From: Euglena gracilis
Lineage: Eukaryota; Euglenida; Euglenophyceae; Euglenales
Length of the DNA: 64,000 nt
Direction of reading: 5' to 3'
Assembly (NCBI GenBank): GCA_039621445.1
Contig: CP154954.1
Coordinates: 11,071,229-11,135,228 of the forward strand
Shown here piece after piece: positions 53,025 through 62,518 of the stretch. Both the position numbers and the translations under genes were made by a program. The notes beneath the pieces were generated by a model, which saw only the letters and a list, made by a program, of their open reading frames with translations, was not told the DNA's origin and ran no database searches. Numbering within the stretch: the stretch's first letter is position 1; each line of letters begins with the position of its first letter.

Positions 53025-54189
53025 TTGTCGGTGGTTTCGTCTGGCGTATCCGATTTCCCTGACTTAGAGGGGATTGTGGCAAATGTGTCCGAGTAGTCTT
53101 CGTTGTAGTTGGGCTTCCGCCAATTCTCGTTGGTGGGGCTGCACCCTGGTGCGTTTGGGCGGTCGGTTGTCCGACCGCGTACCCCAAAGCCCCAGAAGTC
53201 CACGGGGAACTTGTGGAGGCAGTGGGTGCACCAAACGACGAATCTTTGTGGGTAAGTCAGGTCGATTCCGACCACTTGGAAGTGGGGGCCATAGTGTTCG
53301 TTGAAGAAAATTTGGTAGTTGTAACAGAACATTTCGTGTGTCACCAGTTGTATTTCCTTTGCAAGTGGGAATACTTCCCATTGTATGCCGTGTGGTCCGA
53401 TTTCGCGGATGTTGTCGAACATTGTCTTCAGTGTGTCAAGGGATGACTCCCATCCGTATTGTAGTTTTGGATGTGGCAAGTAGTGTGCCTTGCTCGCGGG
53501 CATTGGAAATGAAACGAAGTTCAAGCAATGGAATCCGAGCCAGAAAAGTAGTTGCCAGAAACCTGGCAATTTGTCGATGCAATCCTGGCTTTCGTAACAC
53601 GAAATTGTACCATCGAAGAAAAAGCCACGGGCTTTTTCCTTGTAGAGTTTGACCATGTGGTGATGTACTTCAGGAGCTACAAACCAAGGGTGTTGTTCCT
53701 CATAGTACTGGTGCAAAATTTTATCACATCCGTCTGAGATGCAGAACAGATGGTCAACCATGAATTGTACGTCCAGGTCGTAACGCGGTTGTGAGCCTTC
53801 GCTCTTTCCTTTGCCTTTCTGGCCTTTCTGTCCTTTTGCGGCTTCGCGCTCTTGTTCATTCCAACGGTATGCACCATCTTTTCGGAATGCTAGTGTTTTT
53901 CTTCACATTGTAACGGTTACACCAGCGGTGTAATGTCCAGCAATGTCATGGGATGGTTTGTCTGGATACATTTGGTGATATATTTCGTAAAAAGATCGTT
54001 GTACGTTGGGCGGGATCGGCAGTCATCGCTTTCCTGACGATCACGTTGCACCTGCACGCTTTGTGGCTCGTCGTCCAAACGACGACGTTGTGTATCTGGC
54101 GTTGGACGTGTTTGTGGTGGTGTTGCAAACTCCGGTCCACGCGGACGTTTGCGCGCGTCAACGTTGTATGGTTTTGCTGGGGCGGTCAA
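52706..54189 (-). pseudogene. Family C accessory ORF, N-terminal part (copy D2)
   Basis: Frames 53917-54189, 53677-53877 and 52706-53761 together give an Arg/Pro-rich start, a Lys-rich stretch (KGQKGQKGKGKS-like), then the conserved block LPGFWQLLFWLGFHCLNF, GPHGIQWEVFPLAKEI, DLTYPQRFVVWCTHC and VDFWGFGVRG. The Cys-x2-Cys before DFWGFG is kept in D1 (CQFC) and D3 (CKYC). Function is unknown. Frameshifts near 53760 and 53900 break the gene. Confidence 0.6.
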
Positions 54190-54268
54190 ATGTTGTAGAG
54201 CTTCCTTGTAGGTGGCGCGTTGTGCCGGCGACTCAAACCTGGGTTGACCCGAGAAAGGGTGTCCCGGT

Positions 54269-55920
54269 TCAACAGGTGGTTGTGTCTGTCCAGCCGAGGC
54301 CGGTTGTGAAGGTGTCGTAACAGGAGGTGCTCGAACAGGAATTTGTAGTTTTTGCGGGTGCTTTTGTACGTGCCGACCGCGCGGCTTGAGCAGGGGGTCC
54401 TGTTCTTTGTATAGGTACAGGTTGGTTTGAACCTGCTGCTGATGCGGCAGGCTGAATAGATGTTGATTGTGCAGTCGAAACTGCTTGTACAGGCTTTGTT
54501 TGTGGTGCCGGAGTAGGTTGAGCTACCAGCGGCACAAGGTGCGACACCGAAGCGAGTTGTTCCATTGGACCAGGTTGATGTGGTGGTGCATTCACACGCA
54601 AAACTTCGGGTAGTGCCCAGGTGGGTATACCGAAAGTTTTGGAGTTTGGACCAATGCCATCCATTATCACTCCCTTTACGTTGATGGCTCCCAAATGGGA
54701 TCCAAGTTCGTAAATTTTGTCAAGGGGAAGGTATTGTTCGCCTTTGTTTGTGTAAGCGAAATCCAGAGATTGTGGCACTCGTTCATAGTGAATATTGTCC
54801 TCTACGGGACGCAGGGGGTTTTCTCCGACAACCCGTATCGCTGTCGGTTCCAGCAGCGGTACGGAGGGGGTTGTCGGTGGTTGTGGTTGAGATTGTACAG
54901 ATGGTTGAGTTTGTACGGGTTGTGGTGGTTGGGGTGCTTGAGGTGGTTCGTCTGTTTCCATGGTATACTGCGGCTCAGGGTCTGCCGTTGAATACTCGTC
55001 GTAAGGCTCTTCGGCCATGTCGTCGGTATAATTTTCATCGTATGGCTCTTCGGCCTCCATAGCGTACTGTGATGGCATACTAGCCTCCCAGTTCCGTGCA
55101 GGCGGCATGCGTGGGGGAGAGGAAAAACGTTGTTGTGGTAAGTATACTGGTTCTTGCATTTGGACTTCACCCATCTCACTTTCTGTGAGTCCAGGAGTAT
55201 AGCGGCGCACGTGTTCCACGTAAGCACCCACAGGATGCACTCCGCGGAGCACAGGCGGGACCAGGACTCCCAGATCCCGGAGAGTTACATTGTCTGGAAA
55301 TACGGATTCTCCGGGTTGGAAGAAGATTCTACCTGCTATCGTACTCTGGGACCACATGTCTCAGGTGGCGATAGGTTTGTTGGCGATTGCAAGCAGTTGT
55401 CGGCAGTACGAATCCCACATCACTCGGATGAAGGGATCCGGTCTGTCCTCTGTGCACATGCGCAGAGCGTTACGAATTGTATCTGTTGATGCCGTTGTCA
55501 GTTCGCCCATGTACTTGGGGAACCGAGGCATCACAAGACCGCCTCAAAAGCAGCGCGTTGGCTACTGCTACTTGCCAGATCGTATCTCCTTGGGGGCCGC
55601 GGTTGCGGCACCGCAAACTGTTCATAGGCAGATTCCGTTTGTTGTGGAACCATTGTTTGAGATTGTAAGCCACCAAGTGTAGTTTGTTCTGGAGCAACAT
55701 GCAGAACCGCATGTTGAGTCACAGGGGAATTTGCCTCTACGGGCCTTGCTGCCGAAGCAGCTTGTACATGCCGAACGGGGACTTGCCCTCCACGAGGGAG
55801 TGCAAGTCCTCGTCCTCCCGAAGGAGGTTGTGGGTGAGGGGGTCCTCCCGTACGAGGTTGTCCAGGGGGAACATACGGTTGGGAGGATGGGGGACCAGGT
55901 CCCTTTCCTCCTGCGTCCAT
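54269..55920 (-). pseudogene. Family C first accessory ORF (copy D2, frameshifted)
   Basis: ATG at 55920 gives MDAGGKGPGPPSSQ and a Pro/Gly/Gln-rich N-terminus. A frameshift near 55500 leads to frame 54269-55357 with the conserved VTLRDLGVLVPPVLRGVHPV, then long Pro/Gln/Thr-rich sequence and acidic EEPYDE repeats. It matches 21841-22779 in position and central block. It lies about 400 bases downstream of a chromodomain remnant. No enzyme motif is seen. Confidence 0.55.
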
Positions 55921-56319
55921 CTTAAAAAAGAGCAGATAGTAGCAAGTGCTGAGCTGTGTGGAAACAGAGAAATAAGGCATTGTACGGTAACATTGGACGC
56001 ATGCGAGCAAATGTGTGCACACACAAAATATTTGTATGTTTGCACTAATTGTAAAATCAAAATTGTAGCACCAAGTGTAAAAATGTATCGCTCAAAACCA
56101 TAGTCATTTGACGAAAAGTCCTTCGGTAGGGACAAAATGGTTTGGCATCCGCCCGTTGTTTATTTTGGCAGCCTCCCATTATACGTTTTGTCGAAAGTCC
56201 ACGCTATGGACAACTCTTGGACATCTTTGTACATCCTCTCTTAGAAGGTATTTACAGAAATGTCTATGTTATTTCGTTTGTTCCATAATTACCAGTCCTG
56301 TTGGATATAACCAACAAAA

Positions 56320-56539
56320 CTAGTTGCAGGTTCCCAATTGTCCTTTTCGGGACCATAGCCTTTCCACCTCACCTTCCAGTAATGTATACCCCTGTCTACT
56401 TTGTGGTTGAGGTATTTCAACGACAACCTCATCTGTTTCAGGCAGTTTTAACCGTGGTTTGAAGTGAAAGGCAGGGTATTGCTTTACCGTTTGGTGGAGT
56501 CCGGTATGGTTTGAAGTCATCCGTGTGCACATCCTCGAG
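56320..56539 (-). pseudogene. Family C integrase end and chromodomain remnant
   Basis: Minus strand: AFHFKPRLKLPETDEVVVEI and, one frame over, HYWKVRWKGYGPEKDNWE match the chromodomain at 22952-23845 (FKPRSRLPETDDFVVDI; KVRWKGYGPEEDTW). It is cut on its 5' side by the LTR at 56540. It places the D2 accessory ORFs downstream of a chromodomain, as in copy 1. Confidence 0.75.
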
Positions 56540-56854
56540 TGTACGTCTGATTCCAAATTTCCCTTTCCCAATTCCAAAAAAGCCTTCGCTTTCGCCTTGG
56601 CGCACCTACTTGGGAACTGAAAATCAGAGTAATAGAAAATCCCTTTTTCCCACTTCCCAAGAAGCAAAGCACAGAGCAATGCAGGGAGGACGGACTGGAT
56701 ATCCAAGTCCGGTCCAGAGAAAAGGAAGGACAAAGGGAAAAACAGAATACCACCTGTGGAGAGAGAAGGGGCACCCATTAGGAGATCCTAATAGGATCTG
56801 CTTCCATCCTAACTTCCTCACCGGAAGGGGACAGAAGCATACGCCTGGTATACA
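56540..56854 (-). repeat. Family C 3' LTR (iii)
   Basis: 315 bp on the minus strand, TGTATACCAGGCGTATGC...GACGTACA. On the inner side it is preceded by a purine tract and the accessory ORFs of D3; on the outer side it is followed by chromodomain sequence, not by a primer-binding site. So it is a 3' LTR inserted into another family C copy. Confidence 0.8.
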
Positions 56855-56867
56855 TCCTCCTCCCAGG
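56855..56867 (-). promoter_or_regulatory. Family C polypurine tract
   Basis: Minus-strand sequence CCTGGGAGGAGGA runs to the first base of LTR (iii). Confidence 0.75.
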
Positions 56868-57669
56868 GCTATGCCCGATTTCCCCTTTGGACCAGGCATT
56901 CTGGCCACAGGGATTTCGGACACAGACCTGGTCTGTGGGAGGTGCACCCTGGCGCATCCACAGGGGCCCTTTCCGTCGCACAGGGGTCAACTCAAAGGGG
57001 GGGGGAAAGGAGGGGACCCAAAAAGCCCAAAACGCGCAAAATGGTTTCACCTATTCTGCGGTGGCTTATGGGTATATAGTATATTATAGCCCACTGGGGA
57101 AAATGGGGCTGGCAGGTTTCCTTGCCAAGCAAACCCATCCACCCAGTTTAGGTGTGCCCAAGGCACTTGGGGTTGGGTCCATGGGCGTTCCAGGAAAACC
57201 CATGGGGAGGGTGTGGAAGGAGGGGGCCTCTGACCAGTCAAACCTGGGCAGGGCGAATGGCCAGTCAAACCTGACCACGTAAAAGGAAATCCTACTATAC
57301 AAAACCAACTGCCGGCGACAGCATTTGGGGGGAGAGTAGAGAGGAGTGGGGGGTTGGCTTAGGCCAGAAAAGTTGAGCTGTCTGGCAGCCTTATGGCCTC
57401 AAACGGGCCGAGAAGAAAATAAAGGGAAAGGAAAGAGGCCGTCAGCCCTGTGCGCTGCGTGTCGCACGCCCGCGAGAGGGGAGAGGGGAGAGGGGTGTGC
57501 ATGCATGCGCACGGAATCCTGCACATGGCAGCATCCCGGTGGGAACTTACTAGCGGCGAATACCGCAAAGGGTCTTCGAAGGGGTTGTTCGGGCGAATAC
57601 CCAAAAAGGGTGTCAGGCGAATACCTGACGAGGGTTCTGAAAGCCGCCGCATTGGCGCTCACAGACACC
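56868..57669 (-). other. Family C 3' untranslated region (copy D3)
   Basis: About 800 bases between the last accessory ORF and the polypurine tract. No supported gene; open frames are short. It contains G-rich and GA-repeat stretches. Confidence 0.6.
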
Positions 57670-59427
57670 TCACCTGCCTTTATCGGCTGGACGTTCGCGC
57701 ACCTCACGCCAGTAGTCGTGTTGGGGGTCCCCTAATGGGTCCTCAACCAACTCCAGTTGGCGTGGGGAACACGGCATAGCTGATTCACTCCGAATGGTGT
57801 TGAGCTCCGGATCGTTGGCATCAAAGGAAGGGGTCTCCCAGTCCTTGATCCAATTATCCGGCAGCTTCTCCCTGGTACGTTCAGCATGATGCTGAAGGTA
57901 CCGTTGGAGCTGCTCCCAGAAAATTGTGGGCAGCATCACCGGCCAGATGATGTAATTCATCTGGGGGTGATTCGCAGGCACCTGCGGGGGCATCCCCGGG
58001 GTCTGCTTGAAGTTGATGTCATGTATCCACCTCGCTGTCCGAGCTCTTGCGGTATGGGGCCGTAATACAGCCGCCAACCAACCTCTGAAGTCCACCAAAT
58101 CGTGTTCTTCAGGAGGCCACAGTGGCAAGGCGTATCTTCCATGCTGACGCTTGGAGAACAGGGGGTAAACCTGTGTCTCCCAGTCCCCATCGGTTCAGAG
58201 GTAAGGCATTCTTACCTTGGCGTGTTCCTCGACGGCGAGGCGCATTGCCCCAGCGTCGATCTGGAACTCAGGGGCCATTCCCGTGTGGCGGTAGCTTTCT
58301 ACCTTGCGGAAGTCGGAGTGCTTCAGGCGGCCTTCCACCTGTTCGTACTCCTTCTTCCACTTCTCCATTGTCTCCCAGTGGTGGAGGACAATGGTGGTGA
58401 CTGCTCCATCAGCAGTCTGCACGAACCTGGCCCCTATACAGTTGATGCTCAAGGCAGGGATATCCCTGTCGTGAGCATTCTCACTGTAGGAGTAGTTCAA
58501 GCTGTGCTTCGAGGCGTTCAGGCACTCGCCACATACGAGCGCCACACAGTTCGGCACATATGCCCTGTGATGGAACCACGAGGATTGCACCTGCCGCTTG
58601 CACACATGCACAAGCGGTTGGTTGTGCCGCACATGGTGGCACACGGTGCACGTCCAGGCAAAGGACGTGCCGTGCTGGAAATCCAACACGCAGTCCTCAC
58701 CAAAGTACTGTGCCAGTACTCTGGGTGAGCGCCTATTCCAGAATGTCCAGGTATGTTCCGGGACATAGTGGAAAGGTTCTCCTCGGACGAAGAGGGGCTG
58801 AATCCATCGATTCAGTGACCCTTTCTGGTGCCTAATAGCAGCCAGTTTCTTCGTCCTCTCTTCCACGGTGCCTAGTCTGGTCAGGATATCCTGAGTCCAG
58901 AGCTGGGCATCCGCAGACACAGGAAGTGAAGCAGGTTCATCCTGCTCCTCATCCGTCGATCCGGCGGAAGACTGGGCCTGTCGACCACGAGCCTTACCTT
59001 TCGGTTTGCTCTGGCCGTACCCGGACGATGCAACGGCCGAATAGTCGTGCATTGTCGTAGGGCCTTTCGGCTGTCCGCCAGTCTGACCTCCAGCGCCACC
59101 TTTCGGTGGTGGTTTCCCATCACCGCCTTTGGCAGGGGGCTTACAGGGTGCAGCACCCAGTTTGCCTCCTTTCGGCTTCGCACTCCCGGAATCAGGAGGC
59201 GATGCCTGCGGCTTACTCCTGGTATCAGGAGCCGATGGTGCCGGAGTAGACGCTTGCCGTCTGGGCGAAGCGGGCATGATGGCCGCTGCGTCACGCGTGA
59301 CGCCCCGAGGAGTGGGCACTCGTTCCTGGGGTTGTTCAGTCTGCCGCCGCCGAGCAGGTTCATCCCGTCCGACGGGGCGTGGCACTGTGGTCGTTACCGG
59401 AATCGGTGCTTCCACAGGTGCTGATAC
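57670..59427 (-). pseudogene. Family C accessory ORF, C-terminal Cys/His part (copy D3)
   Basis: Frames 58195-59415 and 57670-58128 are in the same register, separated by one TGA. The product has Gly/Lys-rich repeats (KPPAKGGDGKPPPKGG), SADAQLWTQDILTRLGTVEE, then a Cys/His-rich region at about 58515-58665 (CTVCHHVRHNQPLVHVC, HHRAYVPNC, CGEC) that could bind zinc. The last part (57670-58128) is rich in Trp, Pro and charged residues. Copy 1-1298 shares the first half only. This region is missing from D1 and D2. On its 5' side the ORF is split by element E at 59428, which separates it from 61099 onward. Confidence 0.6.
59424..59427. repeat. Target-site duplication of element E (left copy, ATAC)
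   Basis: ATAC before the left LTR and again at 61095-61098 after the right LTR. Removing the element restores collinearity with the accessory ORF copy at 1-1298. Confidence 0.85.
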
Positions 59428-59669
59428 TGTGGGCGGCGCCAGGTTTAAAATTTAAAAACCCAAAATTGAATTAGGAGGCGCCTATCCTAATTACAAAATT
59501 TCTGTTTTTGCAGCTGCAACTGTCCTGAACTCTTTGACTCAAGGAAGGCCTGAGCGCCAGATGAAGATTTCAAGTCTTGGTTTGTGCCATGCTGAAGGAA
59601 AGTGAGTGCTGGAAAGGAAAAGTTTTCAAGTTTGACCACCAGTGGGTACAAGGAGACACTCAGAAAACA
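59428..59669 (+). repeat. Element E left LTR
   Basis: 242 bp. It contains GGCGCC palindromes, an AT-rich palindrome near 59442-59460, and TTTTTGCAG, which resembles a splice acceptor. Confidence 0.88.
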
Positions 59670-60427
59670 CAAAGAGTTCAATTGTTGCTCAAGGCCTGGA
59701 GGCCAAAAGTCAGCCAGTTTGGCCAGAAGAAATGGACATTTCAGAAAGTGTCAAGTCAGTGATTGTCAATGATGAAAAAATCTGGGAAGATCAATGCTGC
59801 AGAAAACTGGGCTGGAAATCTGAGCTGTATGCAGTAAAATTTCAGTATGTTGTTGAAATCATTGACAGATTGGGATTGAAGACCCCCAACATTGATGCAT
59901 TCAGTTTGGAAGAAAGCAAGAGATTCAAATGCTGGTGGGGACCTGGGTCACAATTTGTGGAAGATTCCTTCACAGTGAAGTGGACACATTCCATTGTTGG
60001 ATTGTTGTGGGCAAATCCCCCCTTCAGCCTCATTGCAAATGTCATCCGCAAGCTGAAGAAGGATCATGGTCATGCGGTGTTGGTTGTCCCAAAGTGGGTT
60101 ACTGCCCCCTGGTGGGAAGATCTTCAAGACATTGTTGTCAGAATGCTGGAGTATCCTTGTGCCACGCCGTTGTTTGAGTTGGTTGGGGCAGGGTTCACAG
60201 TCCCCCCCACAAAATGGCCAGTACAAGTGGCATTTGTCTGTGGAACGATAAGTCAATGTTTCAAATTGGCAAAAGTTCCCAATTCAATTTCAAGTTCAGC
60301 AAAAAGGAGAGTGAGGAGGCAAAAGATGAAAGGAGGGTCCTCCCCACAAGTGCCCCTTAGGCTCCAGGTCGGCACAGGGGACAGCCCAAATTTCAGTGAT
60401 TCAAGTGGTGAAGTCTCTTTGCAATGA
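59642..60427 (+). CDS. Element E NPPF methyltransferase-like protein (261 aa)
   Basis: Intact frame whose first ATG lies in the left LTR; a later Met at residue 31 is an alternative start. Residues 83-87 (NIDAF) and 121-130 (LLWANPPFSL) are the acidic and Asn-Pro-Pro-Phe motifs of amino-methyltransferases. VVPKW (148-152) and PWW (156-158) follow as in DIRS and family B domains, and the later PTKWPVQVAFVCG completes the fold-like pattern. Sequence is clearly related to, but not a recent copy of, the domains at 32663-33340 and 26200-26640. The C-terminus is basic and Ser-rich. Whether it methylates DNA, or has become a DNA-binding protein, cannot be told from sequence. Its intact state beside broken neighbours suggests recent insertion or selection. 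Confidence 0.75.
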   Translation: MGTRRHSENTKSSIVAQGLEAKSQPVWPEEMDISESVKSVIVNDEKIWEDQCCRKLGWKSELYAVKFQYVVEIIDRLGLKTPNIDAFSLEESKRFKCWWGPGSQFVEDSFTVKWTHSIVGLLWANPPFSLIANVIRKLKKDHGHAVLVVPKWVTAPWWEDLQDIVVRMLEYPCATPLFELVGAGFTVPPTKWPVQVAFVCGTISQCFKLAKVPNSISSSAKRRVRRQKMKGGSSPQVPLRLQVGTGDSPNFSDSSGEVSLQ

Positions 60428-60838
60428 TTGTGTGTTCAATCTGAGCCCCCTCCTTGCAAAGTGGGCTTTGAGTTTGTGCTGGCCAGTGGCCCAGGCCCAG
60501 GGCCCAGGTCGGAGAACCGCTACAAGGGGGCCTACCCACAGGCCCTGGGACTCCCCCTGGCAGCCCCCCACTGGCCCCCTCATCCCAGGAGTGCCCTGGG
60601 GAAGGTTGGGAGGGGGACCAACCTTTCCCAGGGTGCCCCAAGGGCTCTGGGGTGGGCTGGTGGCCCTGTGGCCCCCCTACTTGTGCTGGACATTTTTGGA
60701 CTAAATCCCTGTCAGCTGTATTATATCCCTGACTCAGCGTTCAAAAATTTAAAAAAAACAAATTTCAGCCGCCCCCCCCAAAAAAGGCCAATTTTGGCGC
60801 CGCAAAAAATTGCCGAAGGCAGTGGGCACGAAGTGTCC
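60428..60838 (+). other. Element E 3' non-coding part
   Basis: About 400 bases of C/G-rich sequence with repeated GGCCC/CCTGGG phrases, then an AT-rich stretch. No gene. Confidence 0.6.
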
Positions 60839-60847
60839 AGAGAGGGG
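60839..60847 (+). promoter_or_regulatory. Element E polypurine tract
   Basis: AGAGAGGGG lies two bases before the right LTR. Confidence 0.6.
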
Positions 60848-60849
60848 TG

Positions 60850-61094
60850 TGTGGGCGGCGCCAGGTTTAAAATTTAAAAACCCAAAATTGAATTGGGAGG
60901 CGCCTATCCTAATTACAAAATTTCTGTTTTTGCAGCTGAAACTGTCCTGAACTCTTTGACTCAAGGAAGGCCTGAGCGCCAGATGAAGATTTCAAGTCTT
61001 GGATTGTGCTATGCTGAAGGAAAGTGGGTGCTGCTGGAAAGGAAAAGTTTTCAAGTTTGACCCCCAGTGGGTACAAGGAGACACTCAGAAAACA
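60850..61094 (+). repeat. Element E right LTR
   Basis: 245 bp, partner of 59428-59669; followed by ATAC at 61095-61098. Confidence 0.88.
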
Positions 61095-61098
61095 ATAC

Positions 61099-62518
61099 AC
61101 CCGGAAACTCTCCCATTGTCCGTGGGACGGCAGGGATCCTGCGGGGTGTCGGTGGTCGTGGGGGTATTTCTTCCACTTCCATTTTGACATCCGGTCGAGG
61201 AGGTTGATCCTCCACAACCGCTGGCGCAGGTGCTACGGCAGGTTGATCCTCCGTTGTAGCCGTTGCGACAGATGTCTCTGTCGGTTGGGGTTCATCCCCT
61301 GAAGATGGTTGCGCTGCTGCCGGAGGTGGGGTGCCGGGACACCGATATCCGGCGTCTCCACAACCTCAGTGGCAGAGCTTGATACTACGCCTCCACCTCG
61401 TGGCGTCAGTGCAGAAGCCACGGCAGTAATGCCAGTGACGACGGCGCCGAGCACACGGCCTCCTAATGAGGTGCGTGCTGTGGGGCTGGCAGGTTCTTCG
61501 AGGGTATCCTCGATGACCATACCAGTCACCTCAGCTTCAGGCTCAGCCTCCGGGAGAGGCGTTGCAGCCACAGGTATATCCCCTGTGGGTGCTTCGTCTG
61601 GCCGAGGCTGTGCCGGGGCAGGCAGAGAAGCGTAGAGGATAGCCTCCACGTTCTCGCCTTCCTCCTGAGGGAGTTCCTCGTCTCCACCTGCCGGTGGACA
61701 GACGGGAGCCGCCGCCGCGGGGGCCGGGGAGACTGATCGTTCCCCTGCCGCCCGTGGGACAGAGACGAAGGATACAGCCGTCCCTGTCGGAGACAGCGGC
61801 GCTGCCTCCAGGATAGTGACGGAGGTGCTGCGGTCGCGATCCTCTCGCCGCGTAATCGCGGTGGTGGAAGCGACTGAAGCCTCACGTCTCCTTCGCGCCA
61901 GAGGTTCATCCTCCGGGGCGATGAAGGCGCGCAGATCCTCGGGCGAACGCGGATCGTCGGGGTGCCATCGGCATCCCTGAGCATCCGCCAGCCTGTAAAA
62001 GGCCAGCGTACTGCTGCGGGGCTGTTGGGCCAGGGTGGCGGCCATGATGGCTGCACCCAGGCGTTGGCAGGCCTTTTTGGGCCCAGAACACCGCGGTAAC
62101 GCGTGTTTTCCCAGACGTTGAAAACGCCCTCCTCGAACTCCTGAACGCATGCCAGAATCGGCATACGCTGTTCGAGGATGGCCTCCGGGTGACACATCAG
62201 CGGGAGGAATACCTCCCGGTCGAGGGTACCGCCAAACTGTCGCCGCAAATGTTCCTCCATGCTGATATCAGCCAGGTGCCAGTTGGGGCGCAGGTGGCCG
62301 AGAATCCGACGACGAGGACCCTCGATGGCGTCACCGTAATTCGGTGGCAGGCTTTCCATACCAGGCCTATCGTCCTGGGGGTCACGGAGATGTATATACA
62401 CCTCCATGACATGGGTGGTCCAGGCTCGCCACCAGAACTGCTGCAGCATAAAAATACGCTGCTTTTGGACGCGGCGACTTTTGCCCTGGACATCCGGGGC
62501 GTCGCGGCACACATGCAT
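61099..62518 (-). pseudogene. Family C accessory ORF, middle part (copy D3)
   Basis: Frames 61233-62195 and 61526-62518 overlap, so a frameshift lies between about 61530 and 62190. The product starts with the second conserved block (MLQQFWWRAWTTHVMEVYI, LRPNWHLADISMEEHL, FGGTLDREVF) and continues into the Pro/Ala/Glu-rich region with LGGRVLGAVVTGITAVASAL, which matches 1-1298 closely. Element E interrupts it at 61098. Confidence 0.6.

Larger units (their letters stand above)
59428..61094 (+). mobile_element. Element E: 1.67-kb LTR element carrying only a methyltransferase-like ORF
   Basis: Direct repeats 59428-59669 and 60850-61094 (242 and 245 bp, TGTGGGCGGC...GAAAACA) with a few differences, and a 4-bp ATAC duplication. 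A purine tract touches the right LTR. No gag, protease, RT or integrase is present, and I see no clear TGG primer-binding site after the left LTR. Size and structure fit a TRIM-like element, but TRIMs normally have no ORF. The one ORF is an NPPF methyltransferase-like domain. Confidence 0.88.
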
